DNA from: Oscillospiraceae bacterium
GTDB lineage: Bacteria; Bacillota_A; Clostridia; Oscillospirales; Oscillospiraceae
Length of the DNA: 7,470 nt
NCBI GenBank assembly: GCA_031265965.1
Contig: JAISBX010000092.1
Span: forward strand, 1 to 7,470
Direction of reading: 5' to 3'
Made by a program: the position numbers and the translations under genes. The notes under the pieces were generated by a model that was not told the DNA's origin, searched no databases, and saw only the letters and a program-made list of their open reading frames with translations. This document shows positions 1 to 5,839 of this stretch, one piece after another. Position 1 is the first letter of the stretch. Each line of letters begins with the position of its first letter.

Positions 1-1
1 G

Positions 2-178
2 GAGCGGCTGTTCGAGGCCGACACCGTCATAGTGGCGGCCGGTATGCGCGCGCGCGGCGGCGCCGTCGCAGCGCTGCGCCGGATCGTGCCGGACACGTCC
101 GTTATCGGCGACTGCCACGTTGTAAAAAACATCCGTGAGGCCGTATTTCGCGGCTACCACGCCGCGCTGGATCTGTAA
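2..178 (+). CDS. C-terminal fragment of an FAD-dependent NADH:flavin oxidoreductase (Old Yellow Enzyme / 2,4-dienoyl-CoA reductase type)
   Basis: The frame is open from the left edge of the window and ends with TAA, giving 58 residues; the N-terminal and central parts lie outside. The visible piece reads EADTVIVAAGMRARGG, then IVPDTSVIGDCHVVKNI, then REAVFRGYHAALDL. This is the usual end of the two-dinucleotide-binding-domain flavoproteins fused to an Old Yellow Enzyme barrel (FadH, BaiCD/BaiH and related enoate reductases). In them, a hydrophobic strand ending in A-x-G is followed by a G-D-C motif that contacts FAD, then a helix with A-x-x-x-G-Y-x-A-A. The family reduces C=C bonds of enoates or enones using NAD(P)H, with FMN, FAD and usually a 4Fe-4S cluster. 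The substrate cannot be judged from this fragment. It is the only plus-strand gene and converges on the flavodoxin gene, 27 nt away. Confidence 0.82.
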   Translation, partial: ERLFEADTVIVAAGMRARGGAVAALRRIVPDTSVIGDCHVVKNIREAVFRGYHAALDL

Positions 179-188
179 TCCGCTTGAA

Positions 189-236
189 AGGGCTCCGCGC
201 CGATTTTACGCTTCCGCAGCGGAGCTCTCGTTTTCC
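189..236 (+). terminator. Possible weak intrinsic terminator after the oxidoreductase gene
   Basis: Bases 189-198 (AGGGCTCCGC) can pair with 219-228 (GCGGAGCTCT), giving a ten-pair stem with one G-U pair and a 20-nt loop, starting 11 nt after the stop of the plus-strand gene. It is followed by CGTTTTCC, a short and imperfect T tract. The hairpin lies across the last codons of the convergent flavodoxin gene. Read on the minus strand it is followed by only two T residues, so it is a poor terminator for the long operon. The pairing is seen in the sequence; the function is inferred and uncertain because of the long loop and short T run. Confidence 0.3.
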
Positions 237-637
237 AGCACTCTTTTCGCGAATTCGGCGGCTGCGGCAATATCCCCGTCGTTTGGCCTGCCTTTTTTGA
301 ACAGGAGATATTTTCCGGGGCACGCGTAGCTCTCGCCGGCCATCTTTATTCCGCGCGGCGCGACGAGCCGGCTTATGAGCGGTGCGGGCGATTTCCCGCC
401 CATCGACGTGCCGAACGCCACCACCTTCTTCACCCTCGCCGGCCCTATGTCCTCAAAAAACGACGACACCTCATACGGCAGCTTACCCGCGTGAATAGGC
501 GTGCCTATGAACAGCAGATCCACGCCGCTCACGGGATACGACATGGTCTCCGCCGTCACTCCCAGCGCCCGCGCTACGGCGTCGGCGACCTTCTTCGTAT
601 TTCCCGTGCCCGAAAAATAACGCACCGCTACGTTCAT
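206..637 (-). CDS. Small flavodoxin-like protein (flavodoxin family)
   Basis: A 143-residue protein with a single flavodoxin fold. Residues 7-14 read YFSGTGNT, the phosphate-binding loop for FMN (T/S-x-T-G-N-T), followed by KKVADAVARALG. The second strand region contains DLLFIGTPIHAGKLP (about 43-57), where the family normally has a G-S/T-P loop beside the flavin. VKKVVAFGTSMGG (about 73-85) forms the next loop, and the C-terminus carries a conserved GRPNDGDIAAAAEFAKRV helix. The length fits short Clostridial flavodoxin-family proteins, which are electron carriers or FMN-dependent reductases. The frame continues upstream without a stop into ispF, but the flavodoxin fold begins exactly at this ATG, so I start here. 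A G-run lies 12 nt upstream and is a weak ribosome site. It is the last gene of the operon, 20 nt after ispF. Possible electron donor to IspH; that is inference. Confidence 0.88.
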   Translation of the reverse strand: MNVAVRYFSGTGNTKKVADAVARALGVTAETMSYPVSGVDLLFIGTPIHAGKLPYEVSSFFEDIGPARVKKVVAFGTSMGGKSPAPLISRLVAPRGIKMAGESYACPGKYLLFKKGRPNDGDIAAAAEFAKRVLENESSAAEA

Positions 638-657
638 CTCAGTCTGTGACCCCCCAC

Positions 658-1125
658 TTATTCCAATAGTACGACGGCCGACGCGGCTATCCCGAGCCCC
701 TCGCCGGTAAACCCGAGCCCCTCCTCGGTCGTCGCCTTTACATTCACGCGATCCGTCCGCGTATCCAGCGCTTCCGCCACGCGTTCGCGCATGGCCGCTA
801 TGTACGGCGCCAGCCGCGGCCGCTGCAGAACGATCGTGACGTCCGCGTTCCCGAGCGTGTAGCCCAAGCCCGCCGCCATGCCCCACACCGCCCGCAGCAA
901 TTCCATACTGTCGGCGCCCCTCCACCTCTCGTCGGTATCGGGAAAATGCGCGCCTATATCCCCCAGAGCCGCCGCGCCCAGAATGGCGTCCGCCAGCGCG
1001 TGCGCGGGCACGTCCGCGTCGGAGTGTCCGTCAGGCCCGGCGTCCGCCGGGACGCGCACCCCGCACAGTATACAGTCGCGCCCCGCTTTGAGGCGGTGTA
1101 CGTCGTAGCCGTAGCCTATCCTCAC
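658..1125 (-). CDS. ispF: 2-C-methyl-D-erythritol 2,4-cyclodiphosphate synthase IspF
   Basis: A 155-residue protein of normal family length. IspF closes 4-diphosphocytidyl-methylerythritol 2-phosphate into the cyclodiphosphate and releases CMP, in the MEP isoprenoid pathway; the family is a cytosolic homotrimer. The metal ligands are in the expected places: D8 and H10 (GYDVH) and H42 (AHALADA). The GHSDAD block is at 33-38, GDIGAHFPD at 55-63 and KATTEEGLGFTG at 130-141, with the catalytic-region Thr132 and Glu135. The stretch after HSDADV is PAHA rather than the common LLHA, a mild variation. The start is GTG, overlapping the ispD stop in a GTGA tetranucleotide, with GGAGG six bases upstream. 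This junction implies coupled translation of IspD and IspF, adjacent genes that are fused in some bacteria. Confidence 0.97.
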   Translation of the reverse strand: MRIGYGYDVHRLKAGRDCILCGVRVPADAGPDGHSDADVPAHALADAILGAAALGDIGAHFPDTDERWRGADSMELLRAVWGMAAGLGYTLGNADVTIVLQRPRLAPYIAAMRERVAEALDTRTDRVNVKATTEEGLGFTGEGLGIAASAVVLLE

Positions 1126-1841
1126 CGCGCGCCTCCGTGCGTCACGCCGGCTGACGCCATCGCCTCCGCGATCGCGGCGTCCTCCGGCGTTGTTATCTTA
1201 ATATTACATCTGTCTCCGCACACTATATGTATAGGAAACCCCATCGCCTCCACCGCCATACAGTCGTCCGTAACGGGCAGCGACTTCTTCAGCGCGTCCG
1301 TAAGCGCCGCCTTGATTATGCCCGACTCGAATACCTGCGGCGTCTGCATCTCGTACATGCCCTCCCGCTCGACGGTACACTTTATTATTCCGCCCTCCAC
1401 CTTCTTGACCGTGGACACAACGGGTATCGCCGGCGCCGCCGCGCCGTATTCTCCGGCGGCCGTTATCGACCGCTCTATCAGCTCCGCCGATACAAAAGGA
1501 CGCGCGCCGTCGTGTATGGCTATCAGCCTTGAGCTCCTTGAAGCCGCGAACACTCCGTTGTACACCGAACGCAGCCGCGTATCGCCGCCCTCGACGAGCT
1601 TGACGCTCTTGCCCCGCGCGTATTCGCCGCAGAGCTCCGCCGCCCGTTCGAGCGAATCGCGTCTCACCGCCACTATAAGCTCGTCTATCCGCCCGCACCC
1701 GGCAAACGCCGACACCGCGCGCGCCAGCACGGGCACGCCTCCGATTTCGAGGAACAGCTTATCCGATCTGTCCATCCGTCCGGACGAGCCGCCCGCCGCT
1801 ATGACCGCGGAGCACCGCGCGCGCCGTAAAAATGACATCAT
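1122..1841 (-). CDS. ispD: 2-C-methyl-D-erythritol 4-phosphate cytidylyltransferase IspD
   Basis: A 239-residue cytidylyltransferase that joins CTP and methylerythritol 4-phosphate, giving CDP-methylerythritol and pyrophosphate (MEP pathway, cytosol). The CTP-binding loop AAGGSSGRM is at 15-23, with Arg22 and Lys28 matching the catalytic Arg20/Lys27 of the E. coli enzyme. GGDTRLRSVYNG is at 85-96, HDGARPFV at 110-117, Arg159 before MQTPQ (165-169), TDDCMAVE at 191-198 and NIKITTPED at 213-221. All conserved blocks are present, so the gene looks intact. It starts with ATGATG and an in-frame stop lies four codons upstream, so no longer form is possible. GGAGG is 14 nt before the first ATG, unusually far, and a three-codon ORF lies between (see separate entry). 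It sits 23 nt after carD and overlaps ispF by 4 nt. Fifteen of nineteen isoleucine codons are ATA. Confidence 0.97.
   Translation of the reverse strand: MMSFLRRARCSAVIAAGGSSGRMDRSDKLFLEIGGVPVLARAVSAFAGCGRIDELIVAVRRDSLERAAELCGEYARGKSVKLVEGGDTRLRSVYNGVFAASRSSRLIAIHDGARPFVSAELIERSITAAGEYGAAAPAIPVVSTVKKVEGGIIKCTVEREGMYEMQTPQVFESGIIKAALTDALKKSLPVTDDCMAVEAMGFPIHIVCGDRCNIKITTPEDAAIAEAMASAGVTHGGAR
1132..1136 (-). promoter_or_regulatory. Ribosome binding site of ispF
   Basis: GGAGG on the minus strand, six bases before the GTG at 1125-1123. It decides in favour of the GTG start that overlaps the ispD stop codon. It lies inside the last codons of ispD, as expected for coupled translation. Confidence 0.85.
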
Positions 1842-1860
1842 CGGTTCATCTCAAGCCTCC
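1838..1860 (-). other. Shine-Dalgarno site and three-codon ORF ahead of ispD
   Basis: On the minus strand GGAGG (1860-1856) is followed after six bases by ATG AAC CGA TGA (1849-1838), encoding Met-Asn-Arg-stop. Its TGA overlaps the ispD ATG (1841-1839) as ATGA, the arrangement used for coupling elsewhere in this operon. The best-placed ribosome site therefore serves the tiny ORF, while ispD itself has a 14-nt spacing. The tiny ORF is in the carD reading frame, six codons beyond the carD stop. It could be a minimal leader that feeds ribosomes to ispD, a remnant of a longer carD, or chance; the bases are certain and the function is not. Confidence 0.4.
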
Positions 1861-1871
1861 CCGCTCAAGCC
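1850..1871 (-). repeat. Short direct repeat GGCTTGAG at the carD/ispD junction
   Basis: The octamer GGCTTGAG occurs at 1871-1864, where it contains the carD stop codon TGA, and again at 1857-1850, directly after GGAG and before the three-codon ORF. The two copies start 14 bases apart with six bases between them. This may be a small tandem duplication or coincidence. Confidence 0.45.
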
Positions 1872-2341
1872 ATTGCGGCGCTTATACGGGTATCTACCTC
1901 CTCGTAGCTCGTCTGCTGTGACAGCACTATCTCGGATATGAATATCTGCTTTGCGGATACTAGCATCTTTCGGTCCCCTGTTGACAGGCCCCGCTCCATG
2001 TCGCGCCGCATCAGGCTCTTGACTACCCTCGCCACCTCCAGCAAATCGCCGCTTTTCAGCCGTTCCATGTTCTCCCGGTAACGTCTGCTCCAATTGGTAG
2101 TCACCTCAATGTCGATGCCCGGCAGCGCGTTCATTATCGATTCCGCCTCGTCGCTTCCGACTATGGGGCGCACGCCGATAAGCTCGCACGTTTCTATCGG
2201 TATCATCACCACGATGCCACCCGCGGGTATCCTCAGTACATAGTACTGTCTCACATTGCCGCTTATCTCGCGGCTCTCGATGCTGTCGATGACGCCCGCC
2301 CCGTGCAGCGGGTGGGCTATCATGTCCCCGATGTTGAACAT
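1865..2341 (-). CDS. carD: CarD-family RNA polymerase-binding transcription regulator
   Basis: A 158-residue CarD protein. The N-terminal CarD/TRCF RNA-polymerase-interaction domain covers about residues 2-62: FNIGDMIAHPLHGAGVIDSI, then YYVLRIPAGGIVVMIP. The C-terminal helical DNA-binding domain covers about 80-150, with NWSRRYRENMERLKSGD, EVARVVKSLMRRD and GLSTGDRKML. Trp84 aligns with the tryptophan that mycobacterial CarD (Trp85) inserts at the upstream edge of the transcription bubble. The family binds the RNA polymerase beta subunit and stabilises open complexes, notably at rRNA promoters. I start at the ATG at 2341: the CarD fold begins at once, and GAGGAG lies 7 nt upstream. A longer frame with eight extra residues from 2365 would run back into ispH-S1 and has no support. 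It starts 1 nt after the ispH-S1 stop. The carD-ispD-ispF order is also found in mycobacteria. Confidence 0.93.
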   Translation of the reverse strand: MFNIGDMIAHPLHGAGVIDSIESREISGNVRQYYVLRIPAGGIVVMIPIETCELIGVRPIVGSDEAESIMNALPGIDIEVTTNWSRRYRENMERLKSGDLLEVARVVKSLMRRDMERGLSTGDRKMLVSAKQIFISEIVLSQQTSYEEVDTRISAAMA

Positions 2342-2342
2342 C

Positions 2343-4532
2343 CTAAGTCTCCTCTGCGGCGTCACCGCCGCTGTCAGCGTCGCCGCCGTCGTCGTCCGGC
2401 AGCTCCGGCGGGGCGCTCGTATCGTATACGATGACCGGCGCGCCGTCGTCCTCTACGCCGTCCTCTTCTTCCTCGTCCGGTGACTCCCGCGGCTCGAGAA
2501 GCGCGCGGATACTCAGCGATATCCGCTTCCTCTCCTCGTCGATCCCCATTATCCTCACATCCACGACCTGTCCTACCGACAGCGCGCGCGACGGTATTTC
2601 CACTCTGTAGTCGGCTATTTGCGACACGTGTATAAGCCCGTCCACATCCGGCATTACCTCGGCAAACGCGCCGAACTCCATGATCCGCACGACCTTCACG
2701 CTGATCTCGTCGCCGACGGAGAATTTCGCCATGAACTGCGTCCACGGGTCGTCCTCTTCGCGCTTATAACGCAGAGATATTTTCTTGTTCTCTCTATCGA
2801 CGGACAGCACGGTGACCTCAATCTCGTCGCCCACCGACAGCACTTCCTCCGGCTTTTTGATCCGCTTCCAGCTGATTTCAGAGATGTGGAGCAGCCCGTC
2901 GATGCCTCCGATATCCACGAATGCGCCGAACGTCGTCATAGAGCGGACTCTGCCGGTGTATTTCTTGCCCGGCTCGATCTCCTCCCACATCTCCGCCGCG
3001 CGCTCCTTCCTCTCCGCGCGCTCCGCCGAGCGGATCGAGCCGACGATGCGCCGCCTCTGCTTGTCGGATTCCGTGATAATTAGGCGCACCTTGCTGTGTA
3101 CGAGCGTGGAAAGCGGCGTCTCTCTCGGCACCCCCGTCTGCGACGCCGGCACAAACACGCGCACGCCCTTGACCATCACTACCACTCCGCCCGTGTTGTC
3201 CTCGACCACGTTGCCCTCGACTATGGTCTTGTCCACGCGCGCCGCCTCGATGGTCTCCATATTCTTTATCGCATTCAGGCGCTTCTTTGAGAGCATTACG
3301 GTGCCCTCGACGTCGTTGACGCGCACCACAAACGCCTCGATCTCGTCGCCTATCTTTACGGCTTCCTCCTCGTCCCCGTCGTCTCCCTGTTGCCCGGACA
3401 GCTCGGAGATAGGGATATATCCCGACTGCTTTATGCCGAGATCGACTGTCACCTCCGTAGGCGTGATCGCCGCCACGGTCCCCGTGACGCGCTCGCCCGT
3501 ATGTAATGTCTTTATAGACTTTACAAGCATTTCCTCGTACGCTTCGTCGGACGTCACGTCGGCGTCGGCGTCGGGCGTTTCCTCCTGTGCCTCCGGCACG
3601 GGTTCGGGCGCGTCCGGCACCGTCTCCGGCGCAGTCTCGATCTCCGGCTCAACCTCCGTCACCTCGGTGATTCCGTCCAACCTCAAGTCCTCGCTCATCT
3701 TTTGAATGACCTCCTTAATATTACACGCGGGAGTGGACGCTCCGGCAGTGATCCCAACGATTCCGTATCCGGCAAGCTCTGTCACGTCCAGCTCTGCGGC
3801 AGTCTCGATAAAAACGGTGCGCTCACAGCCCGCGGCGCATATATCCGCAAGTCTGCGGCTGTTCGCGCTGTCTCTCCCCCCGATCACGATCATGGCGTCC
3901 GTTTTTTCCGCCAGCTCGGAGGTCTCACGCTGCCGCTCACATGTATCGACACATATTGTATCAAAAATTCTATGATTTGTACACTGTTTTTTTAATATAC
4001 GGTCGCACAGATAAAAAACCTCCCGAGTCACCGTCGTCTGAAACACCACGGATATCGCCGCGCTCCCGCTTTCGGGCGTACTCGCGAGCCACTCGCGCAG
4101 CTCGTCCGGAGACTGCAATACCACGTGGCGCCCGCACCAGCCCGCGATCGCCTCGACCTCCGGGTGCCGCCGCTGGCCGATTATTACAAGCATTCGCCCG
4201 GCGTCCGACTCGTCCCTGACTATCCCGTGTATGCGCGCCACTCTGGGGCATGTGGCGTCTATTATCTCCGCCCCCCGCCCGCGCAGCCGCTCATGCTCGT
4301 CTCTGCCCACTCCGTGCGAGCGGATTATAACGGGCGCTCCGGGCGGGACCTCGCTCACGCCTTCCGCCACCCTCACACCGAGCGACTCCAACCGCTCAAT
4401 GACCGCCCTGTTGTGGATGACGGGTCCCAGCATCACGGCCCCCGGGCGCTCCAAAGCCGCCCGCTCGCATATTTCCACGGCACGCTTGACCCCACCGCAA
4501 AATCCTGCGCGCGCCGCGACTATGACTCTCAA
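2343..4532 (-). CDS. ispH: Bifunctional IspH (HMBPP reductase) fused to ribosomal protein S1
   Basis: One uninterrupted 729-residue frame. Residues 1-282 are IspH, the 4Fe-4S enzyme that reduces HMBPP to IPP and DMAPP. Cluster cysteines are C12 (AGFCGGVKRAV), C95 (DATCP) and C194 (DTICVDT). Substrate-site residues include H40, H73, H123 and E125, T166/T167, S222, N224 and S266. The usual second Ser before the Asn is Ala223. An acidic, Pro/Glu-rich linker follows (about 283-335). Then come four S1 RNA-binding domains at about 345-417, 433-500, 518-590 and 603-678; the third has TTFGAFVDIGGIDGLLHISEIS. A strongly acidic tail runs from 683 to the end. S1 domains bind mRNA during initiation in the family. 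The start is TTG, overlapping the acyltransferase stop as TTGA, with GAGGGGGG five bases upstream. This fusion is known from Clostridia. Whether the protein stays whole in the cell cannot be seen here. Confidence 0.96.
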   Translation of the reverse strand: MRVIVAARAGFCGGVKRAVEICERAALERPGAVMLGPVIHNRAVIERLESLGVRVAEGVSEVPPGAPVIIRSHGVGRDEHERLRGRGAEIIDATCPRVARIHGIVRDESDAGRMLVIIGQRRHPEVEAIAGWCGRHVVLQSPDELREWLASTPESGSAAISVVFQTTVTREVFYLCDRILKKQCTNHRIFDTICVDTCERQRETSELAEKTDAMIVIGGRDSANSRRLADICAAGCERTVFIETAAELDVTELAGYGIVGITAGASTPACNIKEVIQKMSEDLRLDGITEVTEVEPEIETAPETVPDAPEPVPEAQEETPDADADVTSDEAYEEMLVKSIKTLHTGERVTGTVAAITPTEVTVDLGIKQSGYIPISELSGQQGDDGDEEEAVKIGDEIEAFVVRVNDVEGTVMLSKKRLNAIKNMETIEAARVDKTIVEGNVVEDNTGGVVVMVKGVRVFVPASQTGVPRETPLSTLVHSKVRLIITESDKQRRRIVGSIRSAERAERKERAAEMWEEIEPGKKYTGRVRSMTTFGAFVDIGGIDGLLHISEISWKRIKKPEEVLSVGDEIEVTVLSVDRENKKISLRYKREEDDPWTQFMAKFSVGDEISVKVVRIMEFGAFAEVMPDVDGLIHVSQIADYRVEIPSRALSVGQVVDVRIMGIDEERKRISLSIRALLEPRESPDEEEEDGVEDDGAPVIVYDTSAPPELPDDDGGDADSGGDAAEET

Positions 4533-5149
4533 GCCCGCCCCCCTCGATCGGCGCCGGACAGCGCGTTTATCTTATCCATAAGCCCTGCCGCCAGACGCCC
4601 GTAGTCGTCCGACCGCAGCCGCTTGCCGCCCTCGCCCCCGTCCGCCGCGTACGGCTCGCCGATCACGAGCCTTATTCTGCCGAATATCGGTTTTTTGCGC
4701 GGTATATACATCGGTAAGACAGGCGCCCCGGCGCGTACGGCGAGCCAGACCGCGCCGTTTCTCGCGTCCGACGATTCTCCGTCAGACACGCGGTGCCCCT
4801 CCGGAAATATCGCGACCTTCGCCCCGCTTTTGAGATACCCCAGCGACAAGCGTATCGCGGCGGTGTCGCTCACGCTCCTGTCCACCGGTATCATCTCCAT
4901 TTTCCGCACGAACCAGGACAGCAGGGGTATTTTCAACAGCTCTTTTTTCCCCATAATGTGCGCCTTGTCGTCCTTGCCCAGCGCCAGCTCAAGAAAAACC
5001 GAGTCCAGCCAGTCGGAGTGATTCGTACACACCACAGCCGCGCCGGACGGAATATTCTCGCGCCCTATGAACTCAAGCCTGAAGAACAGCCCGAACAGGA
5101 ACGCGGCGAGCGCGTAAGCGCGCCGGTAAAAGCGCTTGGCCGCCGTCAC
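4529..5149 (-). CDS. plsC: PlsC-like 1-acylglycerol-3-phosphate acyltransferase (lysophospholipid acyltransferase family)
   Basis: A 206-residue membrane-associated acyltransferase, short but typical for Clostridial members next to cmk. A hydrophobic stretch at about 11-23 (AYALAAFLFGLFF) probably anchors it. The catalytic H-x4-D motif is NHSDWLD, with His44 and Asp49. GKKELLKIPLL (about 67-77) and MIPVDRS (about 86-92) are the block II region that binds glycerol phosphate. FPEGHR at 115-120 is block III, with His in place of the common Thr, and GAPVLPMYI (141-149) is block IV. The family adds an acyl chain to lysophosphatidic acid, making phosphatidic acid. I start at GTG 5149, which overlaps the cmk stop as GTGA and has GAGAGG eight bases upstream. 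An ATG at 5179 would add ten residues and a longer overlap with cmk, and is less likely. The exact acceptor is not proven. Confidence 0.9.
   Translation of the reverse strand: MTAAKRFYRRAYALAAFLFGLFFRLEFIGRENIPSGAAVVCTNHSDWLDSVFLELALGKDDKAHIMGKKELLKIPLLSWFVRKMEMIPVDRSVSDTAAIRLSLGYLKSGAKVAIFPEGHRVSDGESSDARNGAVWLAVRAGAPVLPMYIPRKKPIFGRIRLVIGEPYAADGGEGGKRLRSDDYGRLAAGLMDKINALSGADRGGRA
4538..4545 (-). promoter_or_regulatory. Ribosome binding site of ispH-S1
   Basis: GAGGGGGG on the minus strand, five bases before TTG (4532-4530). It supports the rare TTG start, which is also placed right by the IspH N-terminus (the first cluster cysteine at residue 12, its normal position) and by the TTGA overlap with the gene before it. 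Confidence 0.75.
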
Positions 5150-5823
5150 AGTCCGAACCTCTCGCTTATAATAGAGCACAGCAGCTCGAAGCTCTCGCGC
5201 AGCCCTATATCCGCCGTATCCACAACAACGGCGTCGTCCGCGGCCCTCAGCGGCGCGGCGGCGCGCGTGCTGTCGTTTTTATCCCTGCAATTGAGGTCTC
5301 TCAGCACATCCTCAAACGTCGTATCTATCGACTTGTCCGTGAGCTCTCTGAATCTGCGTCCCGCGCGTATCTTCGGGGGCGCCGTAAGAAAAATTTTGAG
5401 CCCGGCGTCGGGCATCACCACGGTCCCTATGTCCCGCCCGTCCATTATGACGTCGTACTTCCTGGCCATCTCCTTTTGCATATCGAGGAGAAACGCGCGC
5501 ACGCCGGGTATCGCGGAGGCGTCGGACGCGCGCGTTGATACCTCCGGCAGACGTATCTCGTCCGTCACGTCGGCGCCGTTGACAAACATGCGCTGCACCC
5601 CCTCGCCGTCGTATCTCATCTCGATATTCAGCTCCGGAAGCATAGACACAACGCCCGCTCCGTCCCTCGCGTCCACGCCGCGTCTGAGCGTGGACAATCC
5701 GACGCACCTGTACAGCGCGCCTGTATCCACGTATATCAGTCCGAAGCGTTTCGCCGTCATGCGCGCGAGCGTGCTCTTGCCCGCGCCCGACGGTCCGTCA
5801 ATAGCCACACTTTTCTCTTCCAT
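5146..5823 (-). CDS. cmk: (d)CMP kinase (cytidylate kinase)
   Basis: A 225-residue nucleoside monophosphate kinase of normal length; it transfers phosphate from ATP to CMP or dCMP in the cytosol. The Walker A loop GPSGAGKST is at 10-18. DTGALYR (33-39) lies in the CMP-binding region. MDGRDIGTVVMPDA (127-140) is the bacterial Cmk signature, and RDKNDSTRAAAPL (180-192) matches the family's RDxxDSxRxxAPL lid/CMP site. The central insert typical of bacterial Cmk (about residues 65-125) is present. The start is ATG, 16 nt after the HI0933-family gene; the upstream sequence contains only a weak GAG-type ribosome site. Cmk next to an S1 gene is a very old arrangement (cmk-rpsA in proteobacteria), here with the acyltransferase inserted. 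Its product pool feeds CTP used by IspD and phospholipid synthesis. Confidence 0.97.
   Translation of the reverse strand: MEEKSVAIDGPSGAGKSTLARMTAKRFGLIYVDTGALYRCVGLSTLRRGVDARDGAGVVSMLPELNIEMRYDGEGVQRMFVNGADVTDEIRLPEVSTRASDASAIPGVRAFLLDMQKEMARKYDVIMDGRDIGTVVMPDAGLKIFLTAPPKIRAGRRFRELTDKSIDTTFEDVLRDLNCRDKNDSTRAAAPLRAADDAVVVDTADIGLRESFELLCSIISERFGL
5158..5163 (-). promoter_or_regulatory. Ribosome binding site of the plsC-like gene
   Basis: GAGAGG on the minus strand, eight bases before the GTG at 5149-5147 and inside the last codons of cmk. It favours the GTG start with a GTGA overlap over the upstream ATG at 5179. Confidence 0.65.
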
Positions 5824-5839
5824 GTCTCAATCTCAACTA

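Noticed and set aside
188..228. Intrinsic terminator for the minus-strand operon
   Set aside because: The hairpin exists, but on the minus strand it is followed by only two T residues, so I do not call it for that direction.
638..925. N-terminal extension of the flavodoxin frame back into ispF
   Set aside because: The extra residues are the out-of-frame shadow of ispF, Arg/Gly-rich and unlike any fold, and the flavodoxin begins cleanly at the ATG at 637.
1838..1867. UGA recoding (carD stop read as an amino acid)
   Set aside because: UGA ends several genes here exactly at their expected family lengths, so it is a true stop in this organism; no selenocysteine-type hairpin was seen either.
3530..3690. 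Repetitive GC-rich stretch as a DNA repeat
   Set aside because: It is explained by the acidic Pro/Glu/Asp-rich protein linker between IspH and S1; no exact long repeat unit is present.
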